The notes below the pieces were generated by a model. It searched no databases. It saw only the letters and a program-made list of their open reading frames with translations, and had not been told where the DNA came from. A stretch of DNA of 44,664 nt from Ruegeria halocynthiae (GTDB lineage: Bacteria > Pseudomonadota > Alphaproteobacteria > Rhodobacterales > Rhodobacteraceae): NCBI RefSeq assembly GCF_900106805.1, contig NZ_FNNP01000015.1, positions 1-44,664 on the forward strand, in the 5' to 3' direction. The first letter of the stretch is position 1; every line of letters starts with the position of its first letter. Position numbers and translations under genes: made by a program. Below are positions 15,718 through 24,853 of the stretch, piece by piece.

Positions 15718-16803
15718 TTAACTAAAGGATCGGATTGGGATGAGGTGGTTGTCCCACTGGCAGTTCAGTTGGGCAGAGATTTCGGCGCGTGTGGTGTTCA
15801 GGGTGCCAAACGCACCGGTTCCGGTTGTGAAAACCAGACCCGTAGAGCCAGCGCCCAATCCGCAGACGTCCTCAAGCGCAAAGGCATCTGTGAACGTACC
15901 GTTTGTCACATTGAACCGATGCAGAGCGTTACCTCGGGGGCAGGTAATCGCGATCGACTGGTTGTCGGCGGAAAAAGCGATGCTTCCGGCATAACCCTGC
16001 AATGTGCTTTGACCCGTGTCCGGGGCTGACAAAAGGTGCGGTTTTTCGCCCTGCCGGTGCAAACCCAGCAAGGGCGGGTGCTTAGTCTGACTGCCCTGCC
16101 ATTGCATCGCAAAGCCCACAAGCCCGTCACGACGCACCGCAAGATGGCGGATCGAGTTCTTGTGTAGCGCAGGGGGCAATTCAACTTGATCCAGTATCGA
16201 TCCGGATAGGTCGACATAGGTCAGGTTTGGCTGCATCGTAGGCAGGTTCAGCTTTGTCCGGCCCGACTCTGGGTGGGTTTCGATGCCGCCATTGGCGATG
16301 ACCAACGTGCCCCCGTCGGGCATCAGCCGCATGTCGTGGGGACCAATGCCACCTGAGGGGAACTCTCCCAGCCGGGCAAAGCTTGCCACGTCCCAGACAC
16401 CGACCACGCCGTCTGCGGTTTCATAGTTGTTTTCAGTTGTAAAAAACTGGGTGCCATCGGCTGAGAAAGCTCCATGCCCGTAGAAATGGCGGCCTTTTGG
16501 TGCCTTCAGCCGTTTGATCACAGTCCCGCTTTCACAGTCGATTACGATTGCGAATGTGCCGGGGCGGCGGGCGAAGGCGACGGCTTGTGCTTTGATTGGA
16601 TGCGCTGCTGCGGCGTGGCCACGTGCGGGCAGAGGGATCGAGAACAAGATGTTGCCCGTGCTGTCCAGACCCGACAACCTGTAGGTGCCATCGGGAAACA
16701 GGGCGGCGGCAAGGAAATCTGGCCCACCCACGGATGGCCAACCTCGCACCGGAGCAAAGCTAGCGGCAGCGAGACCGGCAAGGAAAATACGGCGGCTTGT
16801 CAT
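15718..16803 (-). CDS. DUF1513 periplasmic beta-propeller-like protein
   Basis: A 361-residue exported protein. The N-terminus MTSRRIFLAGLAAASFAPVRG has an SRRIFLAG twin-arginine motif and a hydrophobic core, suggesting Tat export. The rest is a string of WD40-like beta segments (GHGAFSADGTQFFTTEN, GGIGPHDMRLMPDGGTLVIANGG, YAGSIAFSADNQSIAITCP). DUF1513 proteins are found at the end of imelysin-containing iron loci, and their exact role is not established. It is the last gene of the minus-strand operon, three bases after the imelysin stop. Confidence 0.85.
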   Translation of the reverse strand: MTSRRIFLAGLAAASFAPVRGWPSVGGPDFLAAALFPDGTYRLSGLDSTGNILFSIPLPARGHAAAAHPIKAQAVAFARRPGTFAIVIDCESGTVIKRLKAPKGRHFYGHGAFSADGTQFFTTENNYETADGVVGVWDVASFARLGEFPSGGIGPHDMRLMPDGGTLVIANGGIETHPESGRTKLNLPTMQPNLTYVDLSGSILDQVELPPALHKNSIRHLAVRRDGLVGFAMQWQGSQTKHPPLLGLHRQGEKPHLLSAPDTGQSTLQGYAGSIAFSADNQSIAITCPRGNALHRFNVTNGTFTDAFALEDVCGLGAGSTGLVFTTGTGAFGTLNTTRAEISAQLNCQWDNHLIPIRSFS

Positions 16804-16806
16804 CGC

Positions 16807-17817
16807 TCAGTCCCCGTCCAGAGAATTGAACCCTGCGCTGATGCCGAGTGTCGGACCAAGCTTGGTCGAGGCGATTTCACGGATGTCGTTGATTGATTGC
16901 TGTAGTGCCTCGACCCGGATGCGGCCCTGCGGCGTGCCTACATCGGCAAAAGCGGGGTCGTTCAACGACTGCGCCCGGTCAATGGCGCGCGCGAATGCGG
17001 CCTCCAGATCGGCGGCAATCTCGGGGTGGTCAAAAGACAGGCGCGCGGTCAGATCACGCAAGGCGATCAAAGACAGCTCTACATGGCGTAGCGACCGCTC
17101 GGACCGGCGCGCTTCGGCGCGGTTGGGACGAGGACGTTCGAATGTTCCCAACGGACGCCCAAGCCGCGTATCTGCGGTGAACTCCAGACCCGTCGTCAAC
17201 GCCCTGTACAATTCCTGCATCGCCTCATCGCCCGAGCGATAAGGGCTGTCATCGCCCGGCTGCGTCATGTTTGGTGCATAGGATTGCCAATCGGTGTGCA
17301 TCGCATTTGCATTCTGGTCGATATCGGTGGCGATGGCGCGGATCAGTGCGCAGCGATAGGCTGCGTTTCCCTGTTCGGCGATGGCCGGATCGTAGAGCAT
17401 CCGTTCCAGCGCCAGAAATCCACGCCCGGCAATCGAAGTCTCGGCATACGCTTCTGGGGAATCTACGGCCGCGTCTTCGGTATTGATATGCTGGGAAAGG
17501 GCCTTCGGCGTGAACCCTTTGGTGTCGGGCCAGAAGGCCATGGCAAAGGCCCGGTCGTCTGTTTCGGTCGGGCCGAACCTCAAATGGCTGGCCGAAATCC
17601 AACTGTCGAAGGCCGTCCCATAGGCCGCGCGCAGGTCAGACGATCCCGGTTCACAATCAGTTTGCGCTGTGGTTGCCAGGGCTTCTGTCGTGTCCGTCAG
17701 TTTTGCAAAGCGCGGTAGAATGTGCGTTTCGGTCACATCCATCAGGATTGGCGCGCTATCCTGTGCATGGGCGCCCATTGGCAACAAAATCGCTGTGACA
17801 AATGTAAGAGTGCGCAT
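16807..17817 (-). CDS. Imelysin-family periplasmic protein (short type)
   Basis: A 336-residue secreted protein with signal peptide MRTLTFVTAILLPMGAHAQ. The imelysin family (peptidase M75-like, IrpA/EfeO-related) takes part in periplasmic iron handling. The first domain carries AAYGTAFDSWISASHLRFGPTE and the second GRGFLALERMLYD. In the position of the GxHxxE motif of classical imelysins the His is replaced, so metal binding must differ from the larger imelysin at 20208-21476. The frame continues upstream, but the ATG at 17817 follows a GGAGAG site and gives the signal peptide. It lies two bases from the DUF1111 stop, clearly in one operon. Confidence 0.85.
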   Translation of the reverse strand: MRTLTFVTAILLPMGAHAQDSAPILMDVTETHILPRFAKLTDTTEALATTAQTDCEPGSSDLRAAYGTAFDSWISASHLRFGPTETDDRAFAMAFWPDTKGFTPKALSQHINTEDAAVDSPEAYAETSIAGRGFLALERMLYDPAIAEQGNAAYRCALIRAIATDIDQNANAMHTDWQSYAPNMTQPGDDSPYRSGDEAMQELYRALTTGLEFTADTRLGRPLGTFERPRPNRAEARRSERSLRHVELSLIALRDLTARLSFDHPEIAADLEAAFARAIDRAQSLNDPAFADVGTPQGRIRVEALQQSINDIREIASTKLGPTLGISAGFNSLDGD

Positions 17818-17819
17818 GG

Positions 17820-19367
17820 TCAGAGACTCTCCAGAAACCGGATGAGGGCATCGCGGTCGGTTATGGACATCGAAACAAGCGTGTCGCGGGCGGTCTGTGC
17901 TTCGCCACCGTGCCACAGGATTGCTTCAAGCAGATTACGTGCCCGCCCGTCATGCAGGAATTGAGTGTGACCCGAGACCCGTTGCGTCAGACCGATGCCC
18001 CACAGTGGTGGTGTCCGCCATTCTCGGCCCGTGGCGCGCGCCTCAGGGCGGTTGTCTGCCAGATCTTCCCCCATGTCATGAAGCAGCAGATCGGTATAGG
18101 GCCAGATCAGCTGGAAACTGTGTTCAGGCCTATCGGGCATCCTGTGGGTGACATAGGCAGGAGTGTGGCAGGATGCGCAACCGGAAGTATGAAATACCTC
18201 TTTGCCGCGCAGCACTGTTGGGTCTTCGGTGTTGCGGCGGGCGGGAACACCCAGATTGCGGCTGTAGAAGGCCACCAGATCCATGCCAACCTCGTCGATC
18301 TCGAAGCCGCGCACATCGTTGTCTCCATGCGGTGCCTCAATGCAGTTGATCTGCGCTTCTGTACAATCGCCATACGGGGCGGGGTAGAGCGGGCTGGAAA
18401 TGCCGATATCCCCTGCGAACGCTGCTGACGATTGCTCCATCACAGTGGGCATTCCGGCCTTGTAGCCAAAGCGCCCAATCATTGGCTCGCCGAATTCCTT
18501 CGACCACACGATGTTCGGGCGCCCCGAAATACCATCGCCATCTTCATCATCTGGATCGGCCTTCGTCAGCAGGTCCTCAACCGGGATGGATTCGAGCAAT
18601 CCCAACCCGATCATCTGCGGCGCAACCCGCGGGCTGAGCATCGCATCGGGATGCAGCGGTCCATAGCCCAGATCGGCAGCTTTGTAGGTGGGGCGGCGCA
18701 GCGAAGCCGTTTCGCCGCCGGACAGCTCGACAGAAATTTCTTCATAGGTGATATCCAGCCGGTATTCCGCCGGATGACCTGCCAGAGCGAAATCCTGCAT
18801 CTGGCCGCCATAGTTCGGGTCGGGCAGGGTGGCGATGTAGTCTTTGATTTCGGCAGGTGCATCCTCGGGTGTGCCGGGGATGGAAACCCGAAGAAACATT
18901 GACACGGCACTGTCGTCCTGTCCGTTGGGCGTATGGCCCCGACCGTCCTTGATATGGCAGCGCTGGCAGGAGCGGGCGTTGTAAAGCGGGCCTAATCCGT
19001 CCGAGGCCAACGTGGAAGACGGCGACGAGACCCAGATCTTTTTGAACAACCCGTTGCCAACCTTGAAATCCAGTTCTTGCTCGAAACTGATATTGGCCGA
19101 GGGCTGCGAGAACGTGTCCGCGTCGTTTCGCACACGTACGGTAGCGGCCCCTGCGGACAAATCTTCAAACCGTTGTGGTGCGTTGAAATCTTCGGGCGCT
19201 GCGGTAACAGCGTCGATCCGAGTGCGCTCTTGGTTGGTTCTGGGAAGGATGTTGAGATGTGAATCCCGTAGCTCGGTCGCCAGGGAAGAGGTGGCCGACA
19301 GCGCGGCCACCGATACAAGGGCAAACTTAGTCGCCTTCGTCCATTGTTGATGCGTTGAGTTGCGCAT
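17820..19367 (-). CDS. Di-heme DUF1111 oxidoreductase (thiol oxidoreductase-like)
   Basis: A 515-residue periplasmic cytochrome with signal-like N-terminus ([17 protein letters not shown]). Two c-type heme sites are visible, CQRCH (Cys134-His138) and CASCH in the C-terminal third, followed by the family segment [30 protein letters not shown]1111 proteins resemble MauG/di-heme peroxidases and sit in iron-uptake loci with imelysins, where they may oxidise or reduce iron or thiols; the substrate is unproven. I chose the ATG at 19367, which yields the signal peptide and overlaps the end of bacterioferritin by 41 bases. An ATG at 19391 is an alternative. Confidence 0.88.
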   Translation of the reverse strand: MRNSTHQQWTKATKFALVSVAALSATSSLATELRDSHLNILPRTNQERTRIDAVTAAPEDFNAPQRFEDLSAGAATVRVRNDADTFSQPSANISFEQELDFKVGNGLFKKIWVSSPSSTLASDGLGPLYNARSCQRCHIKDGRGHTPNGQDDSAVSMFLRVSIPGTPEDAPAEIKDYIATLPDPNYGGQMQDFALAGHPAEYRLDITYEEISVELSGGETASLRRPTYKAADLGYGPLHPDAMLSPRVAPQMIGLGLLESIPVEDLLTKADPDDEDGDGISGRPNIVWSKEFGEPMIGRFGYKAGMPTVMEQSSAAFAGDIGISSPLYPAPYGDCTEAQINCIEAPHGDNDVRGFEIDEVGMDLVAFYSRNLGVPARRNTEDPTVLRGKEVFHTSGCASCHTPAYVTHRMPDRPEHSFQLIWPYTDLLLHDMGEDLADNRPEARATGREWRTPPLWGIGLTQRVSGHTQFLHDGRARNLLEAILWHGGEAQTARDTLVSMSITDRDALIRFLESL

Positions 19368-19812
19368 AGTTGGCTTCGCCGATCCTTTCATATAGGTCGA
19401 GTTGCGTTTCGAGGAAGTCGATATGGTCCTCTTCATCGGACATCAACTTTTCGAACAGCGACATCGACACATAGTCGCCGGCGTCCCGGCAGTATTCGCG
19501 CGCTTCCTTGTAAAGGGCTCTTGCATCAATTTCGGCAGCCAGATCACATTCAAGGGTTTCCTTGGGCGTCTGACCAATTCGCAATGGATCGAGTTTCTGA
19601 AGGTTGGGGTGACCTTCGAGGAAAATAATTCGCTCAATCAATTTGTCTGCGTGTTCCATTTCTTCGATGGATTCTTCGCGGCTCTTCTTGGCCATGTGAC
19701 CAAGGCCCCAGTCTTCTTGTAACCTGTAGTGCAACCAGTACTGGCTAACTGCCGTCAGTTCATGCCGCAGTGATTTGTTGAGATATTCGATAACCTTGGG
19801 ATCGCCCTTCAT
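19327..19812 (-). CDS. bfr: Bacterioferritin
   Basis: A 161-residue iron-storage protein. The ferroxidase ligands are all present: Glu18, Glu51, His54, Glu94, Glu127 and His130. Met52, the axial ligand of the inter-subunit heme, is also present in [14 protein letters not shown]. The product stores iron as a mineral core in a 24-mer shell. The ATG follows a GAGGAG site. The gene overlaps bfd upstream by 53 bases and the DUF1111 gene downstream, so the three are translationally linked. Confidence 0.95.
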   Translation of the reverse strand: MKGDPKVIEYLNKSLRHELTAVSQYWLHYRLQEDWGLGHMAKKSREESIEEMEHADKLIERIIFLEGHPNLQKLDPLRIGQTPKETLECDLAAEIDARALYKEAREYCRDAGDYVSMSLFEKLMSDEEDHIDFLETQLDLYERIGEANYAQLNASTMDEGD

Positions 19813-20053
19813 CGTGTGTCTCCTCTGTTGGCCTGGTGCGCAGGGCGCGTAGCTGCATGGGGACTCTCAGATTATCGTCTGAGCGCATCGTGTCTAGGAA
19901 AAGCGGCATACACCCGCCACAATCCGCAGACTTACCAAGGGCGTGGTAGATCTTTCCGGGGGTGATGATGGTTTGCGGATCCGCTGTCCGCATCCAGTTT
20001 ATCGCGGCCCGGATGTCGTGGTCAGAGATGTTGGTGCAGTGACATACGATCAT
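19760..20053 (-). CDS. bfd: Bacterioferritin-associated ferredoxin
   Basis: A 97-residue [2Fe-2S] protein. The four cluster ligands are in VCHC (Cys4, Cys6) and DCGGC (Cys45, Cys48), the Bfd/NifU-type arrangement. Bfd reduces the bacterioferritin core to release iron. The Bfd domain ends near residue 60, and the tail, which overlaps the start of bfr in another frame, is extra. About 150 bases of AT-rich sequence (20054-20207) separate it from the larger imelysin, so it may have its own promoter. Confidence 0.9.
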   Translation of the reverse strand: MIVCHCTNISDHDIRAAINWMRTADPQTIITPGKIYHALGKSADCGGCMPLFLDTMRSDDNLRVPMQLRALRTRPTEETHDEGRSQGYRISQQITAA

Positions 20054-20207
20054 GGCGACTCAGCCTGCTCAGAGATAGTTTAGTCAAATAGTAAGTTATT
20101 ACACTGACGTCCAGATTGAATTGTCAATGCCGGTAAGCTGAACGCCCGGGAGCGCATTTGAAACACGCCCCCGGATTCGGCCGGATGAGTGAACCCGGCC
20201 TGAGTTC

Positions 20208-21476
20208 CTACTGGAATACCGCGTCAGGGCTATCCAGACTGTCCGAGCCTTCGAATTCAATCTGGTCGAGTTCTAGCACAGTCACGATGCGTTCGATTGT
20301 CTTGGTCTGATCAACCAGACCATTCACACCACCCATGATCAGAGCTTCGCCGCCCTCATTGCCGCGTTCCAGCATCTGGTCATAGGCAAAGCCCGCTTCT
20401 GCAGTCGACTTGAGACGACCCAGGGCCTGCATAGTGTTTGCCAGTTTCGCCTTCATTTCGGTGTCGAGAGAGGGGTCAGTAGCAACCACCAGATCCGACA
20501 GCGATGCGCCCGAGACCGGGGTGCCATCAATACGGGTGTAGCTGCCCAGATAGACGTTCTGGATGCCCAGACCATCATAGTAATGGCTGTTGTGGGTGTT
20601 GTCAGCAAAGCAATCATGCTCTTCCTCAGGGTCATTCAGCATCAGACCAAGGCGCATACGCTCACCTGCCTGTTCACCGTAGGACAGAGAGCCCATGCCG
20701 GTCAGGATTGCGCTGACACCGGCAGACGCATCTGCAGTCAGAGCGGCGCGTGCTTCGCCACCTTCTACCCACTGAGCTGCCATCCACTCTAGATCGCTGA
20801 CTAGCAGATCGGTTGCGGCGCTGAGATATTGCCCGCGGCGGTCACAATTGCCACCGGTGCAGCCATCGCCCTGAACGTAGTCGGTGTACGGACGGTTACC
20901 TGCGCCAGCGTCGTGGCCGTTCAGGTCCTGACCCCATAGCAGGAATTCGATTGCGTGATAGCCGGTCGCGACATTGGCCTCGATCCCGTCTGCTTCGTGC
21001 AGAGTGTCGGACAGCAGGGCCGGGGTGATCTTGCCAGCGTCGATGGTCTCACCTGACAGCTCAAAGCTGGGGTTTGCGATGACGTTCAGTACGGCGAACT
21101 CGTTCTCATCGCTCGGGCCACCGTAGGCGGCATCCACATAGTCGATCAGGCCTTCATCCAGAGGCCACGCGTTAACCTTGCCTTCCCAGTCATCGACGAT
21201 GGCGTTGCCAAAGCGGTAAACTTCAGTCTGCTGATAAGGCACACGAGCGGCGATCCACGCTGCGCGGGCAGCGTTCAGGGTTGCATCCGACGGATCGGCG
21301 ATCAGTGCGTTAACCGCAGCTTGCAGTGTTTTTGCGGCGATCAAGCTGTCGTCGTATTTGGCTTCTGCGATGTTGGCATAGGTGCTAAGAACATCGGCTT
21401 TTGACGGAGCGTCGGCGACGGCTGTGCTTGCGATACACAAGGACAAGGCGCTGGTCGCGGCGAACAATCTGGTCAT
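20208..21476 (-). CDS. Imelysin-family iron-regulated protein (long type, IrpA-like)
   Basis: A 422-residue periplasmic or outer-membrane-associated protein with signal peptide MTRLFAATSALSLCIASTAVA. It carries the classical imelysin GxHxxE motif as GYHAIEFLLWGQD (His174, Glu177) and the YRFGNAIVDDWEGKVNAWPLD segment. Related proteins (IrpA, insulin-cleaving membrane protease family) are needed for growth under low iron. The start at 21476 is preceded by AGGAAAGAG. Two imperfect GC hairpins after the stop (about 20150-20200) lack T-runs, so read-through into bfd is possible. Divergent from the DUF2796 gene. Confidence 0.9.
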   Translation of the reverse strand: MTRLFAATSALSLCIASTAVADAPSKADVLSTYANIAEAKYDDSLIAAKTLQAAVNALIADPSDATLNAARAAWIAARVPYQQTEVYRFGNAIVDDWEGKVNAWPLDEGLIDYVDAAYGGPSDENEFAVLNVIANPSFELSGETIDAGKITPALLSDTLHEADGIEANVATGYHAIEFLLWGQDLNGHDAGAGNRPYTDYVQGDGCTGGNCDRRGQYLSAATDLLVSDLEWMAAQWVEGGEARAALTADASAGVSAILTGMGSLSYGEQAGERMRLGLMLNDPEEEHDCFADNTHNSHYYDGLGIQNVYLGSYTRIDGTPVSGASLSDLVVATDPSLDTEMKAKLANTMQALGRLKSTAEAGFAYDQMLERGNEGGEALIMGGVNGLVDQTKTIERIVTVLELDQIEFEGSDSLDSPDAVFQ

Positions 21477-21542
21477 TTGATAACTCTTTCCTGCTTGACG
21501 GGATATGAACCCCACAAAGCGGCGGGGTAGACGCCGGTTATC

Positions 21543-21557
21543 TGAGGGAAATAGTCA
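21543..21557. promoter_or_regulatory. Possible iron-responsive TGA-N9-TCA site
   Basis: TGAGGGAAATAGTCA matches the TGA-N9-TCA pattern described for RirA-type iron boxes in alphaproteobacteria. It lies 67 bases upstream of the imelysin start, in the 227-base divergent region shared with the DUF2796 gene. The pattern is loose and could arise by chance about once in 4 kb, so support is mainly positional. Confidence 0.25.
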
Positions 21558-21703
21558 ACAAAGTCAACCTGAGTTTTATTGTCGGATAATATATCCCGTT
21601 TCTGCCTAACCATATCTGGGGAGGTCAAAACGACTGCTGAACATTGCGCTGAAGCGCAATTGTACTAAAATACCTACGATTTGTTTGGTTAATGGTGAGT
21701 AAT

Positions 21704-22243
21704 ATGAAATGCGCGACAGTTCTCATTACGCTAATACCCGTCGCGCCGATGGCTCAGGAACTGTCTGCTATTGATGCGCACACGCACGGCGCCGGTCATA
21801 TTACAATTTCCATTGAAGAGACTGGGTTTACCCTGAGTCTCGAAGTGCCAGGTATCGATATCGTCGGGTTCGAGCATACGGCCGAGAACGAGGACGAGCA
21901 GGCCGATGTCGCGGCTGCAATCTCGGATTTGTCCAAGCCGCTGGAAATCTTCGAACCCCCCTCGGAGGCAGAGTGTGTAACGGCAACCGCCAATGTGGCG
22001 CTTGTTGGTGACCTTTTTATTCCTGATGAGGGGCAAGCCAGCGATGACTCTGCGCATCACACCGAGTTTCAAGCCGAATATCTGGTGCAGTGTCAGGAGC
22101 TCTCGTTAGTGACGTCGATCCGGTTTGTCTATTTTGAACGGTTTATCCGTGCAGAGCGCCTTGTTGTCGAACTTATGTCACCGGAAGGGACGCAGAACCT
22201 AACCGTCGAGAGGGCAATGCCGGTTTTGAATCTGCCGAACTAA
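21704..22243 (+). CDS. DUF2796 (ZrgA-like) periplasmic protein
   Basis: A 179-residue exported protein with signal peptide MKCATVLITLIPVAPMAQ. The family core is clear: HTHGAGHITISIEETGFTLSLEVPG, then IDIVGFEHTAENEDEQ. DUF2796/ZrgA proteins are zinc-regulated periplasmic proteins with a His-rich loop that assist zinc uptake; the loop here is short (DDSAHHTEF). The ATG at 21704 is preferred over one at 21692 because GGTGAG lies just upstream and the signal peptide then starts correctly. No zinc ABC transporter is in the window. Divergent from the iron locus, so metal-responsive control of both from one region is possible. Confidence 0.8.
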   Translation: MKCATVLITLIPVAPMAQELSAIDAHTHGAGHITISIEETGFTLSLEVPGIDIVGFEHTAENEDEQADVAAAISDLSKPLEIFEPPSEAECVTATANVALVGDLFIPDEGQASDDSAHHTEFQAEYLVQCQELSLVTSIRFVYFERFIRAERLVVELMSPEGTQNLTVERAMPVLNLPN

Positions 22244-22294
22244 ACTGGCGCGCGGTCAGTCCACGACGGCCGGTTCGCCGGGCCAGAGACCGTG

Positions 22295-23605
22295 TTAATC
22301 CCTGGCCAGTGCGGTTTGTAATGCGCGGTAAGACGCTTTGGGTGTCCTTTCAAGCGTCTCGAAATCCACATCGACCAGCCCGAACCGTTTTTCGTACCCA
22401 AGCGCCCACTCGTAGTTGTCGAGCAGGGACCAGACAAAATAGCCATTGATCGGAACGCCGTGTTCCAGCGCCTTGCGGACTTCGGCAAGATGCTGATCCA
22501 GATAGTCTATTCTATCTGTATCCTGCTGGCGTTCGGGGCTCGCCATGCCGTTTTCGGTCACGTAGATGGGAAGATCGCCGGTATGATCCCGCGCCGTCCG
22601 GATCAGGAAGCGAGAGAGTGCTGCGGGATCAATCTCCCATCCCATTTGCGTTTTGGGCAGGGGGCCGGGCACCTCTTTCAAAGCGGGCCAGGTGGTTGCG
22701 GTGCGGGCGATCAGTTTGCGCGTATAGTAGTTGAGGCCGCACCAGTCGACTGGCGCACCGATGGTGTCGAAATCGTCCTGCCAATTGAACGGCAGATGAG
22801 GCTCCAACCCTTCCAGAACGTTTTCGGGGTAGGATTTGTTGAACACACCACCCAGAAAGAACCGATTGTAGATCCCGTCGTAAAGCTGTGCCGCTTTCTG
22901 CGATTCGCTGCTGTCATCGGCAGGTTCTGCCCATTCAAGATTGAAAACGGCACCAAGATTGGACAGGCCCAGCCCGCGCATCGCTTCGATCGCACGGCCA
23001 TGAGCCAGCAGAACGTGGTGCATGGCATGTGCCGTCGCGCGGATGTCGCGCAACCCAGGCGCATGATGACCTTCAAAATGGCTGAGCCAGCTGACACACC
23101 ACGGCTCGTTTATCGGAGCGACGCTGAACATCCGGTCACCGATACGGCCCATGATAACTTCGGCGAAGTCAGCGAACCAATTCGCAATATCCCGATTCCG
23201 CCATCCGCCGAGATCGGCCAAAGGTGAGGGCAGCTCCCAGTGGTACAGTGTTGCGCAGGGTTTTATGTTGCGTTCGAGAAGTGCATCGGTCAGCCGGTCA
23301 TAGAAATCAAGGCCCTGCGAGTTGACCGGCCCGCGACCCTCGGGCAGGATGCGGGCCCAACTGGTCGAAAAGCGGTAGCAGTCGAACCCAGCGTCCTTGA
23401 TCAGATCCAGATCGGCCTCGAACCGGTTGTAGTGATCGCAGGCCACGTCCCCGTTTTCACCCTTTGCCACATTACCTGGAGTAGCCGCGAAACTGTCCCA
23501 GTGGGTTGTGCCCGCGCCACCCTGTGCGTGCCCTTCGATCTGGTAGGACGAGGTTGCGACACCAAACTGAAAATCCAGAGGGAAGTCTGCCCGATTATGC
23601 TTCAT
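22295..23605 (-). CDS. GH1 beta-glucosidase
   Basis: A 436-residue glycoside hydrolase family 1 enzyme. It shows the N-terminal signature FQFGVATSSYQIEG, the acid/base Glu in APINEPWC and the nucleophile Glu in IYVTENGM, plus the late GYFVWSLLDNYEWALGY. It hydrolyses beta-glucosides, probably in the cytoplasm, as no signal peptide is present. The frame continues upstream, but the ATG at 23605 follows the LacI gene stop by one base with GAGGG upstream, giving coupled translation. It probably supplies glucosidase activity for sugars taken up by the adjacent Agl transporter. Confidence 0.92.
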   Translation of the reverse strand: MKHNRADFPLDFQFGVATSSYQIEGHAQGGAGTTHWDSFAATPGNVAKGENGDVACDHYNRFEADLDLIKDAGFDCYRFSTSWARILPEGRGPVNSQGLDFYDRLTDALLERNIKPCATLYHWELPSPLADLGGWRNRDIANWFADFAEVIMGRIGDRMFSVAPINEPWCVSWLSHFEGHHAPGLRDIRATAHAMHHVLLAHGRAIEAMRGLGLSNLGAVFNLEWAEPADDSSESQKAAQLYDGIYNRFFLGGVFNKSYPENVLEGLEPHLPFNWQDDFDTIGAPVDWCGLNYYTRKLIARTATTWPALKEVPGPLPKTQMGWEIDPAALSRFLIRTARDHTGDLPIYVTENGMASPERQQDTDRIDYLDQHLAEVRKALEHGVPINGYFVWSLLDNYEWALGYEKRFGLVDVDFETLERTPKASYRALQTALARD

Positions 23606-23606
23606 T

Positions 23607-24638
23607 TCAAGCCCTCTGCGGGGCGGGCCCGGTGGAGCTGCCAACGACAAGTTCAGCCTCCAGCAGGCACGTTTTGGGTGGGTCGTTGGGTGCGTTGATC
23701 CGCTCGATCAACATCTCGGCGGCCAACTCGCCCGCGTGCCGGACTGATGAGCGTGTGGCGGTAAATATCGGTACGTCCATGCCATTGCGCATGTAAGACA
23801 GTTCATCGTCATGGGCGATGACCGAGACATCGCGCCCCATTTTCAGCCCGTTGTCCTCAAGCGCGCGTCGAACGCCAACTGCGGAAATAATCGAAGAGGC
23901 CAGAATGGCCGTAGGCGGGTCATCGAGTTTCAGCATCTCGCAAGCTGTCTGGTGCCCGTAGATCTCAGTCATCTCTGCGCTGCGCAGCAGGCACGGATCA
24001 AGCGCGATCCCGGCCTCTTCGAGGGCTGCCACGTATCCACTTCTGCGACGCTGGGCAAAATCCATGTCCTCAAGGCCGTTGATCAGCGCAATGCGCCGGT
24101 GGCCGAGATCGATCAGAAACCGCGTTGCCCGCTCGAACGAGCGCTGATTGTTCACATCAATCCAATCATACGCCCCCTTGGCGCAGGTCGAGCGGCCATG
24201 GACAATGAAAGGAACGCCCATGCGCGACAACACCGATATCCGCGGCTCGTCCACCTTTGGGCCCTGCAAAACCACGCCGTCCACGACGCCGCGGTTGAAC
24301 AGGCTGCGATAAGAGTCTTCGATCGATGTGTCAGGCGCGTGTGTAAACATCATGTCATAGTTGTATTCGGCATATGTCCGGGCCGCACCGGCGACGAAAT
24401 CCCCGAAGATCGGGTTCACCATCTCATGCTGGGATGAGCTGGGAATCACATGTCCGATCACCATGGACCGGCCCGTAGCTAACCCTTTGGCGCGGCTATT
24501 GGGGCGGTATCCATGTTTGTCAGCAGCGGCCTGAACCCGGATGCGTGTCCCCTCACTCACCTCGGGGTAACCGTTCAGAGCGCGGCTGACGGTGGTTTGA
24601 GAAAGGCCCAGAATCTCAGAGAGCTGCTTCAGGTTCAT
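23607..24638 (-). CDS. aglR: LacI-family regulator of the alpha-glucoside locus
   Basis: A 343-residue repressor. The DNA-binding helix-turn-helix (LKQLSEILGLSQTTVSRALNG) opens the protein, followed by the hinge RPNSRAKGLATGRS and a periplasmic-binding-like sugar domain. The ATG at 24638 matches family starts; a TTG at 24647 is possible. It is divergent from aglE and forms an operon with the GH1 gene. A LacI-type operator-like sequence lies just upstream of its own start, indicating autoregulation. The gene name is assigned from position and family. Confidence 0.9.
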   Translation of the reverse strand: MNLKQLSEILGLSQTTVSRALNGYPEVSEGTRIRVQAAADKHGYRPNSRAKGLATGRSMVIGHVIPSSSQHEMVNPIFGDFVAGAARTYAEYNYDMMFTHAPDTSIEDSYRSLFNRGVVDGVVLQGPKVDEPRISVLSRMGVPFIVHGRSTCAKGAYDWIDVNNQRSFERATRFLIDLGHRRIALINGLEDMDFAQRRRSGYVAALEEAGIALDPCLLRSAEMTEIYGHQTACEMLKLDDPPTAILASSIISAVGVRRALEDNGLKMGRDVSVIAHDDELSYMRNGMDVPIFTATRSSVRHAGELAAEMLIERINAPNDPPKTCLLEAELVVGSSTGPAPQRA

Positions 24639-24645
24639 AGTTTTC

Positions 24646-24655
24646 AAAGCGCCTT
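24646..24655. promoter_or_regulatory. LacI-type operator half-match in front of aglR
   Basis: AAAGCGCCTT sits within TTTCAAAGCGCCTTCAAA, a near palindrome that differs from the perfect site at 24800-24809 by one base in the core. It is immediately upstream of the aglR start, so binding would repress aglR itself or allow a DNA loop with the second site about 154 bases away. Confidence 0.6.
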
Positions 24656-24759
24656 CAAATTACTGCTTGTTTTGTTTTGTTGTGAAAATCCGCTTCCGTC
24701 AACCTGTTTCACCAATTGCACTCATAATATTATTATTGCGGTTAAGATTGGCAGAGATG

Positions 24760-24788
24760 TTGACAGGCATTCAATGTTAGCGGATAAG
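24760..24788 (+). promoter_or_regulatory. Sigma-70-type promoter of aglEFGAK
   Basis: A perfect -35 box TTGACA (24760-24765), a 17-base spacer and the -10-like GATAAG (24783-24788). Transcription would start near 24795, about 60 bases before aglE, and the perfect operator at 24800 covers the start region. Confidence 0.65.
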
Positions 24789-24799
24789 ATGATGCATCC

Positions 24800-24809
24800 A
24801 AAGCGCTTT
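24800..24809. promoter_or_regulatory. LacI-type operator at the aglE promoter
   Basis: AAAGCGCTTT is a perfect 10-bp palindrome with the central CG typical of LacI/GalR-family operators. It lies at about +5 relative to the predicted aglE start, where a bound repressor would block transcription. Confidence 0.7.
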
Positions 24810-24853
24810 GAAAAAGAGTCTCAAAGACGCATTTATAGTTGGGAGGAGAACTC

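Noticed and set aside
20150..20200. Two GC-rich hairpins after the long imelysin as terminators
   Set aside because: Neither is followed by a T-run on the minus strand and one has a mismatch, so terminator function is not supported.
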